Made by a program: the position numbers and the translations under genes. Below are positions 9,196 through 18,717 of a DNA stretch of 64,000 bases, in pieces. The stretch comes from CAWAVN01 sp963844315 (GTDB lineage: Bacteria; Planctomycetota; Planctomycetia; Planctomycetales; Planctomycetaceae). The notes beneath the pieces are model-generated. The model saw only the letters and a list, made by a program, of their open reading frames with translations, had not been told where the DNA came from and did not search any database. The DNA lies in contig CAWJOC010000024.1 in the NCBI GenBank assembly GCA_963844315.1, forward strand, positions 124,001 through 188,000, read 5' to 3'. Every line of letters begins with the position of its first letter. The stretch's first letter is position 1.

Positions 9196-10759
9196 ATGGA
9201 AATCATTGTCGCTTGCCCGAACTGCAATTACGAATTGCACCTTCCGAGCCGAGACTTTTTAGGCCGGCGGGGGAAGTGCCCGAAGTGCGAGCACAAATTC
9301 GAGATGCAGGAAAAACAAGCCGCCCCGAAACCCGCCATTCCCAAGCCGGAGGTCTCCAAGCCGATTCCCAAACCGGAGGTCTCCAAGCCGGAGAAAATCA
9401 AACCGGCCAAGCCGCCTGGGAAACCGCGGAGCGATTCCGTGCCGGTTCCCGCGCCCGGCGACGAGGATTTCCGGAACCTCGAAGACCCCGATTTTGCCGA
9501 TGAGAGCGATGTCTCCGACCGGGACGACACCAGCGATTCGGCGTTGGTTCCCGCAGGGATTTGGGACGACATCGAAACCGAGGCCGCCCCCGCGCCGGGA
9601 CCGGGTTCGAGCTACTCGCGCTCCGGCGCCTTCGATGCGTTGGCCCGCTGCCCGCACTGCCATGCGGGCCTTGATTTCAAGCGGGACGTGGACCTTCAGG
9701 ATTCGACTTGCCCCCGTTGCCGGAACCGCTTCAGCCTGATTCACCCCGAATCCCCGCCCGAGGCTCTCGAAATGCCCAAGCAGGTGGGGGCTTACGTTCT
9801 GCAAAAATGCACGCGGATTGGCATCGGTCCGTTCGGAACCGTGTACCGCGCCAAGGATGGACAAACCCAAGAGTTTGTCGCGATCAAGGTGTCGCGCGGC
9901 GGAATCGTGTCGCAGCAGGAGCGCGAGAAGTTCCTGGCCAAATTGCGGCTCGTCATGCAACTCAAGCAGCCCAACATCGCCACCATGCACGAAGTCGGCT
10001 CCGCCCTGGACCGGGTGTACTGGTCAGCAGTTACGTCAACGGGATTGATCTCTCCGAGTATCTGCTCGGGCCTGCCCGAACGCACCTTGCCCCTCCGCGA
10101 GATGGCCCTGCATGTGCGCGACATATCGCGGGCTTATTGCACCACGCCGGCACAAGTTCGGGGTCATTCACGGCAATCTGAAGCCCACCAACATCCGCCT
10201 GACTTCCGATCAGAACCTGTGCCTGTTCGACTTCAGCCTCAATGACCGCGACAACGCCCTGCAAACCACCGGCAACGGGCGGATTGTGGGGACGGCGGCG
10301 TATTTGGCTCCCGAACAGCTTCCGGGCGACCGCCGCGAACCGAACGCCCAAACCGACGTGTACGCCTTGGGGGCGATCCTTTATGAGCTTTTGACGGGCC
10401 AGAAACCCTTTCCCGGCGAAGGGCCGGAGTTGCTCAAGCAAATCGCCAAAGGCTCGCCGTTGCCGCCCAGGGCCATCAACCCCGAGATTCCGAAACCGCT
10501 CGAAACCATCTGTCTGAAATGCCTGGAGACCAGCCCCAAAAACCGCTATCAATCGGCCCTGGATGTCTCCAAGGAACTCCGGCTGTTTTTGGAAGACAAG
10601 CCGATCCAGACCACAAGCCCCGGCGTGTTCACGCAGTTCAGCCGCTGGTGCCGCCGACGCTGGATTCTGGCGGGCATGCTGTTCACGTTCCTGGTGCTCG
10701 CCACCTTGGGAGCCTGCTACATGGGCTGGCGAATCTGGCAAACCGGCGGGTTTTCATGA
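9196..10759 (+). CDS. Zinc-ribbon Ser/Thr pseudokinase, membrane anchored (frameshifted)
   Basis: From the ATG at 9196: an N-terminal MJ0042-type zinc ribbon (CPNC...CPKC), a Pro/Lys/Glu-rich linker with repeated KPEVSKP units, a second zinc ribbon (CPHC...CPRC), an Hanks-type kinase domain, and one C-terminal helix just before the end. The glycine loop (IGIGPFGTVYRA) and the VAIK lysine are present. The catalytic loop reads HGNLKPTN instead of HRDLKPxN, so the catalytic Asp is lost, and DFG is DFS. It is probably a pseudokinase or very weak kinase. The frame breaks four times near 10030, 10070, 10122 and 10148; each is explained by one base lost or gained in a C or G run. Confidence 0.75.
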
Positions 10760-10793
10760 GGAAATGTGCGGAAATCACATCCCTCATGAGAGA

Positions 10794-10838
10794 CCGCGCA
10801 CGCAGTAAGCGGAATTCGGCCACTTACTGCGTGCGCGG
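10794..10838. repeat. Perfect 16-bp hairpin
   Basis: CCGCGCACGCAGTAAG pairs exactly with CTTACTGCGTGCGCGG around a 13-nt loop. It lies 35 bp after the pseudokinase stop and may stop transcription, but no T run follows. Part of the arm recurs at 12659-12675, so it may also be a dispersed repeat. Confidence 0.7.
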
Positions 10839-10957
10839 CTCCTTGAGAATCCTTAGGTTCAGCCTACCCTCGCCCGTCTGAAACGCGGGTGGTATGATGA
10901 GGAAGACTGAAAGCTCTGGCTATTCGCCATTCCTCTGTTTAGGGAGCAATCGCTGTC

Positions 10958-12652
10958 GTGGAGAAGGCGACGTTGCTGGTCGTCCGAGGAGTTGACCAAG
11001 GATCCCGCTTTGTCATTGGCGAATCGCCCTCGAGCCTGGGCCGGGGCGTGCGGAATGAAATCCGCATTCTCGACACCGAGGTTTCCCGCCAACACGCCCA
11101 AATCCTGGCGGAAAACGGGGCTTACGTCCTGGTGGACAAGGGCAGCTCCAACGGAACCTTCGTCAACGGCAAGCCCGTCCGCCGGCAGTCGCTCGCCAAC
11201 GGCGATCAGATCCAAATCGGCCGAAGCGTGCTGCTATTTTCCCAAGCGGGGGCGGATGAATCCCAATTCGTCGCCGAGCGGATCGAGTTGGAGAACCAGC
11301 ATCCCGACGACCAATCCAGCATCATCGGGGAAATGCCCAACGATGGCGAACTGCTGAAAGAACCGCCGGATTCTTCGGAAAGGAATCTGGCCAGAAGCCT
11401 GGCCAATCTCAAAACGCTGTACCGCATCTCCGAGGAAGCCGTCAGCCCCACCGCTTCGCAGGACCAGCTCTTAAAACGCATTCTGGAGTTGACGATCGAC
11501 GCCGTCGGCGCGGACCGGGGCTGCATTCTCTTGAACGATCCCGAAACCGGGCAGAAACTCGTCCCGCAGGCGCTCTGCTATCGGCACAATACCGACGATT
11601 CCAGCAAAATGCCGGTCTCGCGGACCATCGTCGATTACGTGCTTCGCCGGGGGCAAGGCGTCAGGACTTCCGATGCCCGAAAGGACCTAAGGTTCGAGCG
11701 CGGCGAGAGCATCGTGCAAGCGGGCATCCGCGAGGCGATATGCGTCCCCATGCAGGGCCGATTTGAGATGATCGGCGTGCTTTACGTGGACATCACCACG
11801 CCCGTGGACCAATTACTATCCACCAAACAAATCGAACGCTTCACCGAAGACCAACTCCGGCTGCTGGTGGCGGTGGGCCGGCAGTCGGCTCTTGCCGTCG
11901 AAAACCATCACTATCAGCAAGCCCTGCTCAAGGCCGAGCGATTGGGAGCGATGGGCCAGACCATCGCCATGCTCAGCCATCACATCAAGAACATTCTGCA
12001 AGGCGTCCGCGGCGGCAGTTATCTGATCGACATGGGCTTAAAAGACCATAAGGAAGATGTCGTCCGCCGGGGTTGGGCGATTGTCGAAAAGAACCAGAAC
12101 CGCATCTACCATCTGGTGATGGACATGCTGACCTTCAGCAAGGAGCGCCAGCCCGATTTGCAAACAGCCGATCTCAACGCCACGGTCAACGATGTCTGCG
12201 AGTTGATGCAGGCCCGCGCGGAGGAATCCAAAATCCGCCTGGAGGTCAGCCTGGCCGCGAACCTGCCGCCGATCCTGCTCGATGCCGAGGGCATTCACCG
12301 CGCGGTCTTGAACATCGTCATCAACGCCCTGGACGCCGTGGAAGGCTCGCCAGACGCGGCAGTCCGCGTGCAGACCGGCTATGACCCCATCGGCGATAAC
12401 GCCCTCGTCGTCATCACCGACAACGGCCCCGGCATCGTTCCGGAACAGATCCCGAAGATCTTCAACGTGTTCGAGTCCACCAAAGGCGCAAGAGGCACCG
12501 GCTTGGGCCTCGCCGTCAGCCAAAAGATCCTCCGAGAGCACGGCGGCGAAATCACCGTCGAAAGCAAAGTCGGCGAAGGCTGCCAATTCGTCCTCGCCTG
12601 GCCAAGAATGGACGAAGAACACCGCGCGGAAGAATCGGCCACGCAGTCCTGA
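10958..12652 (+). CDS. FHA-GAF histidine kinase
   Basis: A 564-residue soluble protein. An FHA domain (about 1-95: SLGRG, SRQHAQI, SSNGTFVNG) is followed by a GAF domain (about 150-310) and a histidine kinase core. The H-box is LSHHIKNIL with phospho-acceptor His341. The ATPase part has NIVINALDAVE (N box), DNGPGIV (G1) and GTGLGLAVS (G2). FHA domains bind phosphothreonine, so it may link Ser/Thr phosphorylation to two-component signalling. It starts with GTG at 10958, preceded by a good AGGGAG ribosome site. No response regulator lies next to it; the zinc-ribbon pseudokinase is directly upstream. Confidence 0.88.
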   Translation: MEKATLLVVRGVDQGSRFVIGESPSSLGRGVRNEIRILDTEVSRQHAQILAENGAYVLVDKGSSNGTFVNGKPVRRQSLANGDQIQIGRSVLLFSQAGADESQFVAERIELENQHPDDQSSIIGEMPNDGELLKEPPDSSERNLARSLANLKTLYRISEEAVSPTASQDQLLKRILELTIDAVGADRGCILLNDPETGQKLVPQALCYRHNTDDSSKMPVSRTIVDYVLRRGQGVRTSDARKDLRFERGESIVQAGIREAICVPMQGRFEMIGVLYVDITTPVDQLLSTKQIERFTEDQLRLLVAVGRQSALAVENHHYQQALLKAERLGAMGQTIAMLSHHIKNILQGVRGGSYLIDMGLKDHKEDVVRRGWAIVEKNQNRIYHLVMDMLTFSKERQPDLQTADLNATVNDVCELMQARAEESKIRLEVSLAANLPPILLDAEGIHRAVLNIVINALDAVEGSPDAAVRVQTGYDPIGDNALVVITDNGPGIVPEQIPKIFNVFESTKGARGTGLGLAVSQKILREHGGEITVESKVGEGCQFVLAWPRMDEEHRAEESATQS

Positions 12653-12705
12653 CCAAGAGCCGCGCACGAAGTAAGCGGTGATAGCATGCCGGGCGCTTTG
12701 GTTGA

Positions 12706-12733
12706 GCATGCTCACGCAAAGCCGTGAGCATGC
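12706..12733. repeat. Perfect 11-bp hairpin
   Basis: GCATGCTCACG pairs exactly with CGTGAGCATGC around a 6-nt loop, 53 bp after the FHA-GAF kinase stop. It may act as its terminator, although no T run follows. Confidence 0.65.
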
Positions 12734-12765
12734 CACCCTCCAAAACTTCTCATAACCAGTTCGTC

Positions 12766-12837
12766 ATGATTAACCCCAAAGCATTAACGACCGAACAATT
12801 GCGTGACTTGCTCGCGAATTGCATGAGCGGTTTGTCA
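12766..12837 (+). pseudogene. 5' part of a small gene split by IS66
   Basis: Twenty-four codons from ATG 12766 up to and including the 8-bp target copy GTTTGTCA. They read in frame into 18053-18424 on the far side of the IS66 once one target copy is removed, giving a 148-residue product. The joined protein is of unrecognised family. The fragment starts MINPKALTTEQ. Confidence 0.8.
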
Positions 12838-12858
12838 GTGTCCCTTCGGCAAGCGTGC
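12830..12858. repeat. IS66 left terminal repeat and target copy
   Basis: 12830-12837 is GTTTGTCA (target copy); 12838-12858 is the left inverted repeat, beginning GTGTCCCTTCGG. It matches the right end at 18024-18044 with one mismatch. Confidence 0.92.
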
Positions 12859-12909
12859 GAAATATTTTCGGCGGGGTTTTTTGAGGGGACAGCCAGGAAT
12901 AGCGGGAGA

Positions 12910-14539
12910 TCAGGCAGAAGTGCCGAGTTCCGCGAGCGTCTGGCGGTAGTTCCAGGGCAGGAAGCGTTCGGGATGCGCCGCGACCTCTTCGGGGTGGCTC
13001 ATCAGTTCGGTCAGATAGTCGAACGGGTTCACCTGGTTCAATTCGCAGGTGTGGATCAGGCTCATGTACAAATCGCCGACGCGGGCTCCGTTTGGCGTTT
13101 TGAAGAACAGCGAGTTCTTGCGGTGGAGGATCGCTTTTTTGAGCGCTCTCTCGCACAAGTTATTGTCCAGAGGCGCTCCGGCTTTTCGCAGAAACAGCGT
13201 CAGCTTGTCCCAGTGCTTTTTCAGATAATTGATCGCGGTGCCCAAGGCAGAGTTCGGCTCCACGAGTTTCTCGTCGAATTGCCTGGTGAGCCAAGCCTGG
13301 AGATCCATCATCGCCTGTTGGCTTTGGGCTTGATGAAACGCCAAACGCTCTTCGGGTGACATGCCCTTGTCGCGGGCGATGGCATCGTTGTGATACACCA
13401 CCTTCAGGGCTTCGAGCACGGTGCGACATTCCTCGGGAAACCGGTCATGGACATCCACGAACTGCCTGCGGGCATGCGCCAGGCAATTGGCGATGATCGT
13501 CTTTAATTCCTGGGGCATGTTCCGCGACAAGGCATCGCACATTTGGATCGGCGGATCGAGTTCGGCGCTGCGGCGCTTGAGTACCTCCACCAGGTTTTCA
13601 CCCGCGTGCCGAGGCGAGCTGAAAAACAGCGCGATCCGATGGCCATCGCCGGTGGCGACGACGCCGGACGTAAAGAGTCCCTTGCGGTCCGGATCGTCCT
13701 CAAACGTCTGACGGCCCTCGCCCATCAGCGCAAGGATTTTGACCGTCGTGTCATCGTGATAGACCACATCTCCTTGAGCGGCTTGCCGAAGGAATTCGTC
13801 GAACGCCGGTTGGAGCGCGGGGGCAAACGACGACACCACATCCCACTGAGTCGAGGCCGGCAGAGGAATCTCCAGGTTCCCCTGCAGGCCATCCATGCGG
13901 TTGAACGGCAGCCCGCATCCATACTTTAACAGCCCAATCATCGCACCCGCTTTGGCGTCGTATTTTCGCTGGCCGGCCTCGTTGGGAAGGTCGGCCGTGA
14001 ACACTTTGCCGCACAGGCCGCAACGGAGCCTTTGCAGTTCGTACTTTTTAGCGCAAAGCGGAGCTTGCCCCGTGATCCGCACCACCACGGCAGGCCGCTT
14101 CTCATACAGCGTGCCCTTGCCGCACTCCGGGCAGGGGTCGCCCGTGTGAAGCGATCCCTGGGGCACGGCGATGCGTTCGGCGCCCTGATAGGCCTCCGCC
14201 GCGTTTCGGCCATGCCCCTTCGGCGGAGGCTTTTTGTCCGCCTCGTTTCTCTCGGTTTCCTCGGCGTCCTTCGTCGATTCCTGTTCCAAAGTGGATGCAG
14301 GCGAGTCGGACTTCCCCACGACCTGGTCGGTCTTTTCCGTCTTGGCCCCGAAGAGAAGTTTCTGAAGCCGACCGATCGACATCGACTTCTCGCCAATCAC
14401 ATCCGCGAGGTATCGATAAGAATCGAAGACCTTCTCAATCAGCTCGGCATCGTGAGGATCGAGCGCGGCCTTGGCCCGGCGCAACGTCCTCAAATCGTTG
14501 GGGGTCCACGTCGAGAATCTCCGGTGTTCGGCCCCGCAT
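12910..14539 (-). CDS. tnpC: IS66 transposase TnpC
   Basis: A large DDE transposase of the IS66 family. The N-terminal coiled part includes GRLQKLLFGAKTEK, followed by a zinc-binding region (CPECGKG, LRCGLCGKVF), then the catalytic domain with YHDDTTVK (first Asp), and the C-terminal motif PLDNNLCERALK (catalytic Glu region) and KNSLFFKTPNGA. The best start is ATG 14539, which has AAGGAAGAG upstream; it joins the main frame if the CCCCC run near 14505 is read as four C. Starts inside the main frame, up to 14577, look poorer. The transposase itself appears intact. Confidence 0.9.
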
Positions 14540-14655
14540 GATCGGCTCTTCCTTAGCACGCGGATAGGAGCGGGCACGTTCCGTTCGCTCTCGGAAATGA
14601 GTATGCCAAATTCTCGCGCTCAGGCAAGCGCAGGCGGCTTCGAGAGCGAATCGTC

Positions 14656-14811
14656 TTAAGGCGTCACCGGACGCCAATCGGGCGCGGCCCCTGTGCGCTC
14701 GGGATTGCCCGCCGAGAACAGGACCGCCAATTGGTGCGCTGCCAGCCGTTTAGTGCTCACGTCATCACCCGCGGAAGGCCACCATCCGAATCGCCCGCTG
14801 GAAAGACGCTT
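14656..14811 (-). pseudogene. tnpB: IS66 tnpB, 3' fragment
   Basis: It encodes the last 51 residues of TnpB (begins KRLSSGRFGWWP, ends PDWRPVTP). The match to TnpB starts exactly where the 5' fragment at 17371-17577 stops (LCQK). The two are separated by the serine-recombinase element. Confidence 0.88.
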
Positions 14812-14898
14812 GAAGTTGGCATCAGAATCCCCTCTTTTCCAGGGCAAACCAAAAGTTCGATCTCAAGCCGCTTTGAACGTCAAAGCGGTGGGTTTCTC

Positions 14899-17063
14899 TT
14901 ATTCGGTCGGGCGTGGCTTGGGGGTGACCAAGTCGGGATATTTGGCGGCCAAGTAGGAGTTTTTCTTGGTCTTCAGCTTGCGAAGGCGACGCAGTTCCTC
15001 CGCGTCCGCCCAGAGGATGTAATACTTGCCGCTGGGCGTGCGGCGGGAATGCACCCAGCCTTGGTTCGCCCAGTACTGGACTTTCTGATTCCTGACGTCC
15101 AGCTTGCGGGCCAAGTCGGCCAGCCACCATTCATCGCTTTTGAGCAACGTGTCGCGAAACAATTCTCCCACCAATCCCAGCTTCCTCATCAGACCGGGCA
15201 AATTGTTGAGCGTGTATTTCCCCTGACGCCTTGGCGGCACAAAGCCCTCCGCATTCAGCGTCTCGGCGATGGCGGGAATCAGAACGCCTTGAGCGTGAAG
15301 TTCCGTAATCCGTTGGACGAGTTTCTCATAATCTTTGAGTTGTTCATAACCATGAACGGCGCGAACGATCTGATGTTGGCTTGAGCAGCCTCCCTGCCAC
15401 ACAATCGTGACATCGATCCGTTCGCTGCATTTGTCAGGGATGACAACCACCTTTTCGACAAGGCAACGCACGATCTGTTTGCGGTCGGCCATCGTGGTGT
15501 CATTCGCCGTCCAAAGTGCCGCGACGTCTGACAGATTGAGAAGGCGTTCTCGCTCGGCATCGCTTAACGTTTTGGGAAGCTTGGCGGCAAAGCGATGATA
15601 GTCTTCTTCCACTTCGCGTTGCTGGCAGAGCGCGGCTTCCCATCGCGTTTCGAGTGTGCGGGCCACCAGCCGGTTCTCGGGTTCCACCGCTTGGTATTGT
15701 CGCTCCGCTCGCTCGACGTCTTGGCGGGCGCGCTCCCGCTTCTTCTGCCATTGCTCGTGCAAACGCGCCGTTCTTGTTCCACGTTCGTCGCGGCTTCGAG
15801 ACTCAGCGCCAACGAAGCCGGTTCCAAAGCCAGGAGAACTTGCCGGGTCACGAGTTCATCCACCGGACGCGAATTGACACCCCCACAATTCTCCTGCATC
15901 GCCTGGTGCCAATACTGGTCGCAATTGTAGAGAACCTGCTGGCGTTCGCGATGTTTGGTCGCCATGCAGTGACCGCATTTGCCGCAGACAATCAAGCCGG
16001 TTAATAACGCCTCACCCCGTCGGGGAACCCCGCGAGAGTCTTTCAATGATCGATTCTGCTTGAGCTGATTCCGGTTGGCCAAGTATTGATCCCAGCCAAT
16101 GTAAGCGGGCAGCCGATCGGGAATCAGAATGTCGAACTCTTCGGGTGGCAAGAGGCCGGTCCCGCCTTCGGTCTTGCCCGTAAAAGGATTCATCGTTCCG
16201 CTACGATGCATGCCATAGGCATACGCTCCCGCATAAAACGGGTGCTTGAGAATGGCAAATACTCGACTGGGAATGGCAGGGCGCCACTCCAGTTCGCCTC
16301 GGCGGGCTCCCCGTTGCAAACGGTATCCCAACGGAAGATCATGCTCGATCAAGTACCGAGACACGGCATAGCCGGTGCCGAGCTCTTGAAACTTATCAAA
16401 CACAAGCTGCACCATCCCGCGGGCTTGCTCATCGGGGTCTTGAATGACTTCGCCCGTGGGAAGTTTGAGATAGCCCATTGGGACCAAATAAAACAACTCG
16501 CCGCGTTCGGCTTTGTTCCGACTGCCGCGGAGCAAGCGATTCCGCAAAGTCACCAATTCGTACTCGCTCATGGCCCCCCGCATGCCGAGTAAAAGTCGGT
16601 CATTACTATCGAGAGGATCATAGATCGCATCCTCATCACATAATAATGTCTGGAACACGCCGCACACATCGATCAACTGATGCCAGTCTTTATTCGACCT
16701 TGCCAGACGGCTGAGTTCCAATCCCAAAACGATTCCCACATGATTTAAGGAAACTTCGGTCATCAATCGCTGAAAGCCCAGCCGATTGACTGCCGTCTTT
16801 CCACTTTTCCCTTGATCGTCATCGATCATCACCACCCGATCCGCTGGCCAACCTAACCGCTCGGCCAAACCGGCCAAGGCGTATTGGCGTTCGCGGGATT
16901 CACGATTCTCCAGCACTTGTTGTGGGGAGGACTGCCGGATATAGACGAAGGCCAACCGGTCCAAGTGGTGAGCGTGAATTTTTCCTGCCGCTCCCAACCC
17001 CAAGCCAATGGCCTGAACTCTTTCCGTTTGTTCTTTACGCGGATGCGAATCACGACCGCTCAT
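14899..17063 (-). CDS. Large serine recombinase (frameshifted)
   Basis: A reconstructed length of about 720 residues. The N-terminal resolvase domain has Y-x-R-x-S as YIRQSSPQQ (catalytic Ser45), LELSRLARSN and the ALR-like arginine region MRGAMSEYELVTLRNRL. A recombinase domain (HPFYAGAYAYG) and a zinc ribbon (CGKCGHC...CGG) follow, then a long coiled coil and a C-terminal helix-turn-helix-like part (WLADLARKLDVRNQKVQYW). One frame change near 15765 divides it. The start is ATG 17063 with a very strong AAAGGAGGTG site. It should catalyse integration and excision of the element at 14812-17370. Confidence 0.87.
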
Positions 17064-17124
17064 TTCGCACCTCCTTTCGGTCGGGAGGTGCGTCGAGTCT
17101 TTTGAGCAGGATCCCCGTGAGCGC

Positions 17125-17235
17125 CTAGAGAATTTTCTGACGTTGCTCGTCGGTCAGCGTCTGCCAGATCGGACCGGGCAGAGGGGCCGCTGGGGTTGGG
17201 CGGGGGGGAGCGGTTGTGGTGCGTTTACGTGGCAT
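17125..17235 (-). CDS. Small 36-residue ORF upstream of the recombinase
   Basis: A short ORF beginning MPRKRTTTAPPRP and ending TDEQRQKIL, with a strong ribosome site (TTTTAGGAGGAGACTC before ATG). It ends 61 bp before the recombinase start, on the same strand. The N-terminus is basic and Pro/Thr rich; the C-terminus looks helical. The ribosome site and position argue that it is expressed with the recombinase, perhaps as a directionality or regulatory factor. This is inference; I recognise no family. Confidence 0.55.
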   Translation of the reverse strand: MPRKRTTTAPPRPTPAAPLPGPIWQTLTDEQRQKIL

Positions 17236-17370
17236 GAGTCTCCTCCTAAAACAGAATCCGCATGGGCTTCCATCCAATCCGCCAAACGCAGAAGGGCGGA
17301 TAACGCGATGATCGGACGATTATCCGACTTTTGGGCCGAGAGTGAAATGGGTGTTGTCTGTTTTTTGCTT

Positions 17371-17577
17371 CTTTTGACACAACCAAAAGCCCTGGCCATC
17401 ATACACCAGCACCTTGATCGCCGTCTGGCGGCGATTGCGAAAGCAAAACACCGTGCCGCTAAACGGGTCTTGCTCCAAAGCGTCTTTGCAAAGCCGCACT
17501 AATCCATCGATGCCTTTGCGGAAGTCAGCAGGCTCGATGGCCACCAGGATCTTCATCTGGGGAGTGAGAGCCAGCAT
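17371..17577 (-). pseudogene. tnpB: IS66 tnpB, 5' fragment
   Basis: It encodes the first 69 residues of TnpB, including the signature PADFRKGIDGL, FRNRR and DGQGFWLCQK. After LCQK the frame runs into the recombinase element and stops. The start ATG 17577 lies 2 nt after the tnpA stop. The matching 3' part is at 14656-14811. Confidence 0.9.
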
Positions 17578-17579
17578 GA

Positions 17580-17966
17580 TCAGGCCTCCCGAAGCCCGCA
17601 TCCCACGGCCACAATCTCACAGGCCTCATAACCCGTGAGACGAATGCGCACGAGTCCTTCGCCGTCCCCCAACTCAATGACACACTCTTTCGACGGCAGG
17701 GCCACTTGAGGCAATTCAAGAAACGCGGAGGTGTTCGTCTTCCGATTCTTTGGGGCCGCCTCGACGCGTTCTTTGAGGGTATAGTAATCGAGCTTCAAAG
17801 CCCGCGCCGTGCGGTTGAGCCCCTCTGAAGCCGCCAACTCGACCGCGAGATCCCAGAGCGCTTGCGGAATCCGCGACTTCGGGACCCTCGTTTGCCGCCA
17901 CGCGGCGAACCGCTTTTTGGCCCGTGCCAACTCCGGCGAAAGTTCCCGACGCGATGTGCCACCCAT
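17580..17966 (-). CDS. tnpA: IS66 accessory protein TnpA
   Basis: A 128-residue protein, the first gene of the IS66 element, with a helix-turn-helix-like region (LWDLAVELAASEGLNRTARAL) typical of IS66 TnpA/IS3-OrfA-like proteins. The start is ATG 17966, with GGGAGG 6 nt upstream; the frame is open further to 17999. It is coupled to tnpB by a TGA/ATG junction. Confidence 0.82.
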   Translation of the reverse strand: MGGTSRRELSPELARAKKRFAAWRQTRVPKSRIPQALWDLAVELAASEGLNRTARALKLDYYTLKERVEAAPKNRKTNTSAFLELPQVALPSKECVIELGDGEGLVRIRLTGYEACEIVAVGCGLREA

Positions 17967-18023
17967 GCTCGACCTCCCAAAAACGAAGGTCGCCAGCATA
18001 AACCATCCGCCAAACCAATTCAG

Positions 18024-18052
18024 GCACGCTTACCGAAGGGACACGTTTGTCA
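18024..18052. repeat. IS66 right terminal repeat and target copy
   Basis: 18024-18044 is the reverse complement of the left end 12838-12858 with one mismatch. 18045-18052 is GTTTGTCA, identical to 12830-12837 on the left side. Together they fix the element's ends to the base. Confidence 0.92.
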
Positions 18053-18424
18053 GAACAGAATCCACCAGTTTCCGAGGCAATATTTCGTGATGGATTAACC
18101 GCCTCGCTGAATGATGATGGTCCTTCAATCGAAGTTGTTCGTCAAATCCACGCTGCAGGCTTGCTAACATTTGGCGATCTTTCGATGGTCGACATCATTT
18201 TGGACAACATGGTGCCCAACGTTGTGCCAGGGCACGCTACTGGCTACTGCATTGCGGCGGGTTCAACGGTGTTGTCAGCCCTGCTGCCGATGCCCGGCTC
18301 TCTCCTAACGTTTGGCCGAACAATCGTCGACGAAGTGGCGGTCCGCAAATGGTTCCATATCCACCGTGATCGGCTTTCCTTTGACTCAATTGACGGGCGG
18401 TTTCACCTCCGCGCGGATGGTTGA
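18053..18424 (+). pseudogene. 3' part of a small gene split by IS66
   Basis: It continues the frame of 12766-12837 (…SGLS then EQNPPVSEA). The joined product is 148 residues. There is a hydrophobic central part (TVLSALLPMPGSLLTFGRTIV) and a basic C-terminus. A TTG at 18047 could restart translation, but no ribosome site is visible. The family is unrecognised. Confidence 0.72.
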
Positions 18425-18437
18425 TTCGGTCTATTGG

Positions 18438-18625
18438 GTGGCACGCCCTGAGGCTTTGCGAAGGGCGTGGCGAGCTTTGAAACCACGCAATCACAGGGTG
18501 GCCCAGGTTGCTCGTCAACCTGGGTCGCGCAGCGATACGAGGTTCTGTAGGTTGGCCACATTCAAAAAAACCTCTCACGGCTGCGCCGCCCCGATTGACG
18601 AGCAATCGGGGCCACCCCGTGCCTG
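18438..18625. repeat. Shortened GGTGGCACG repeat plus a second palindrome
   Basis: 18438-18487 is a shortened copy 3 of the GGTGGCACG repeat. It is followed by an inverted repeat whose left arm (GGGTGGCCCAGGTTGCTCGT at about 18496) pairs with a right arm (ACGAGCAATCGGGGCCACCC) ending near 18618. No gene is seen between 18425 and 18717. Confidence 0.65.
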
Positions 18626-18660
18626 TCTTCCTACAGTCTACAGCCTAAAGCCTACCGCCT
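18625..18660. repeat. CCTACAGC-type 7-bp repeat tract
   Basis: A degenerate tandem tract of the 7-mer CCTACAG and variants (CCTAAAG, CCTACCG), opening with CTTCCTACAG. It lies 58 bp upstream of the MFS transporter gene and is one of ten such tracts in the window. Confidence 0.8.
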
Positions 18661-18717
18661 CGTTATACTGTTCCGAACTTCGATTGACCTTCACTCCTTC
18701 TCGGAGGCGACGAGTTC

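Larger units (their letters stand above)
14812..17370. mobile_element. Serine-recombinase element inserted in IS66 tnpB
   Basis: A 2.56-kb segment between the two halves of tnpB. CTT stands at the left junction (14809-14811) and again at the right (17371-17373), and the uninterrupted tnpB needs only one CTT. That fits either a 2-3-bp crossover core of a serine recombinase or a very short target duplication. It carries one large serine recombinase, a 36-residue ORF upstream of it, and about 130 bp of flanking DNA at the right end with a short TCGGA/TCCGA palindrome. No other cargo genes are seen. Confidence 0.8.
12838..18044. mobile_element. IS66-family element, itself interrupted
   Basis: It is bounded by 21-bp imperfect inverted repeats at 12838-12858 and 18024-18044 (20 of 21 match) and flanked by a perfect 8-bp target duplication GTTTGTCA (12830-12837 and 18045-18052), as IS66 elements make. 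It carries tnpA, tnpB and tnpC on the minus strand in the standard order. A 2.56-kb serine-recombinase element (14812-17370) splits tnpB. Without it the element is about 2.65 kb, normal for IS66. With tnpB broken, the element is probably immobile on its own. Confidence 0.92.

Noticed and set aside
17154..17402. Full 82-codon gene at the right end of the recombinase element
   Set aside because: It overlaps a better-supported 36-residue ORF, begins in tnpB, and has no ribosome site; only its middle part looks helical.
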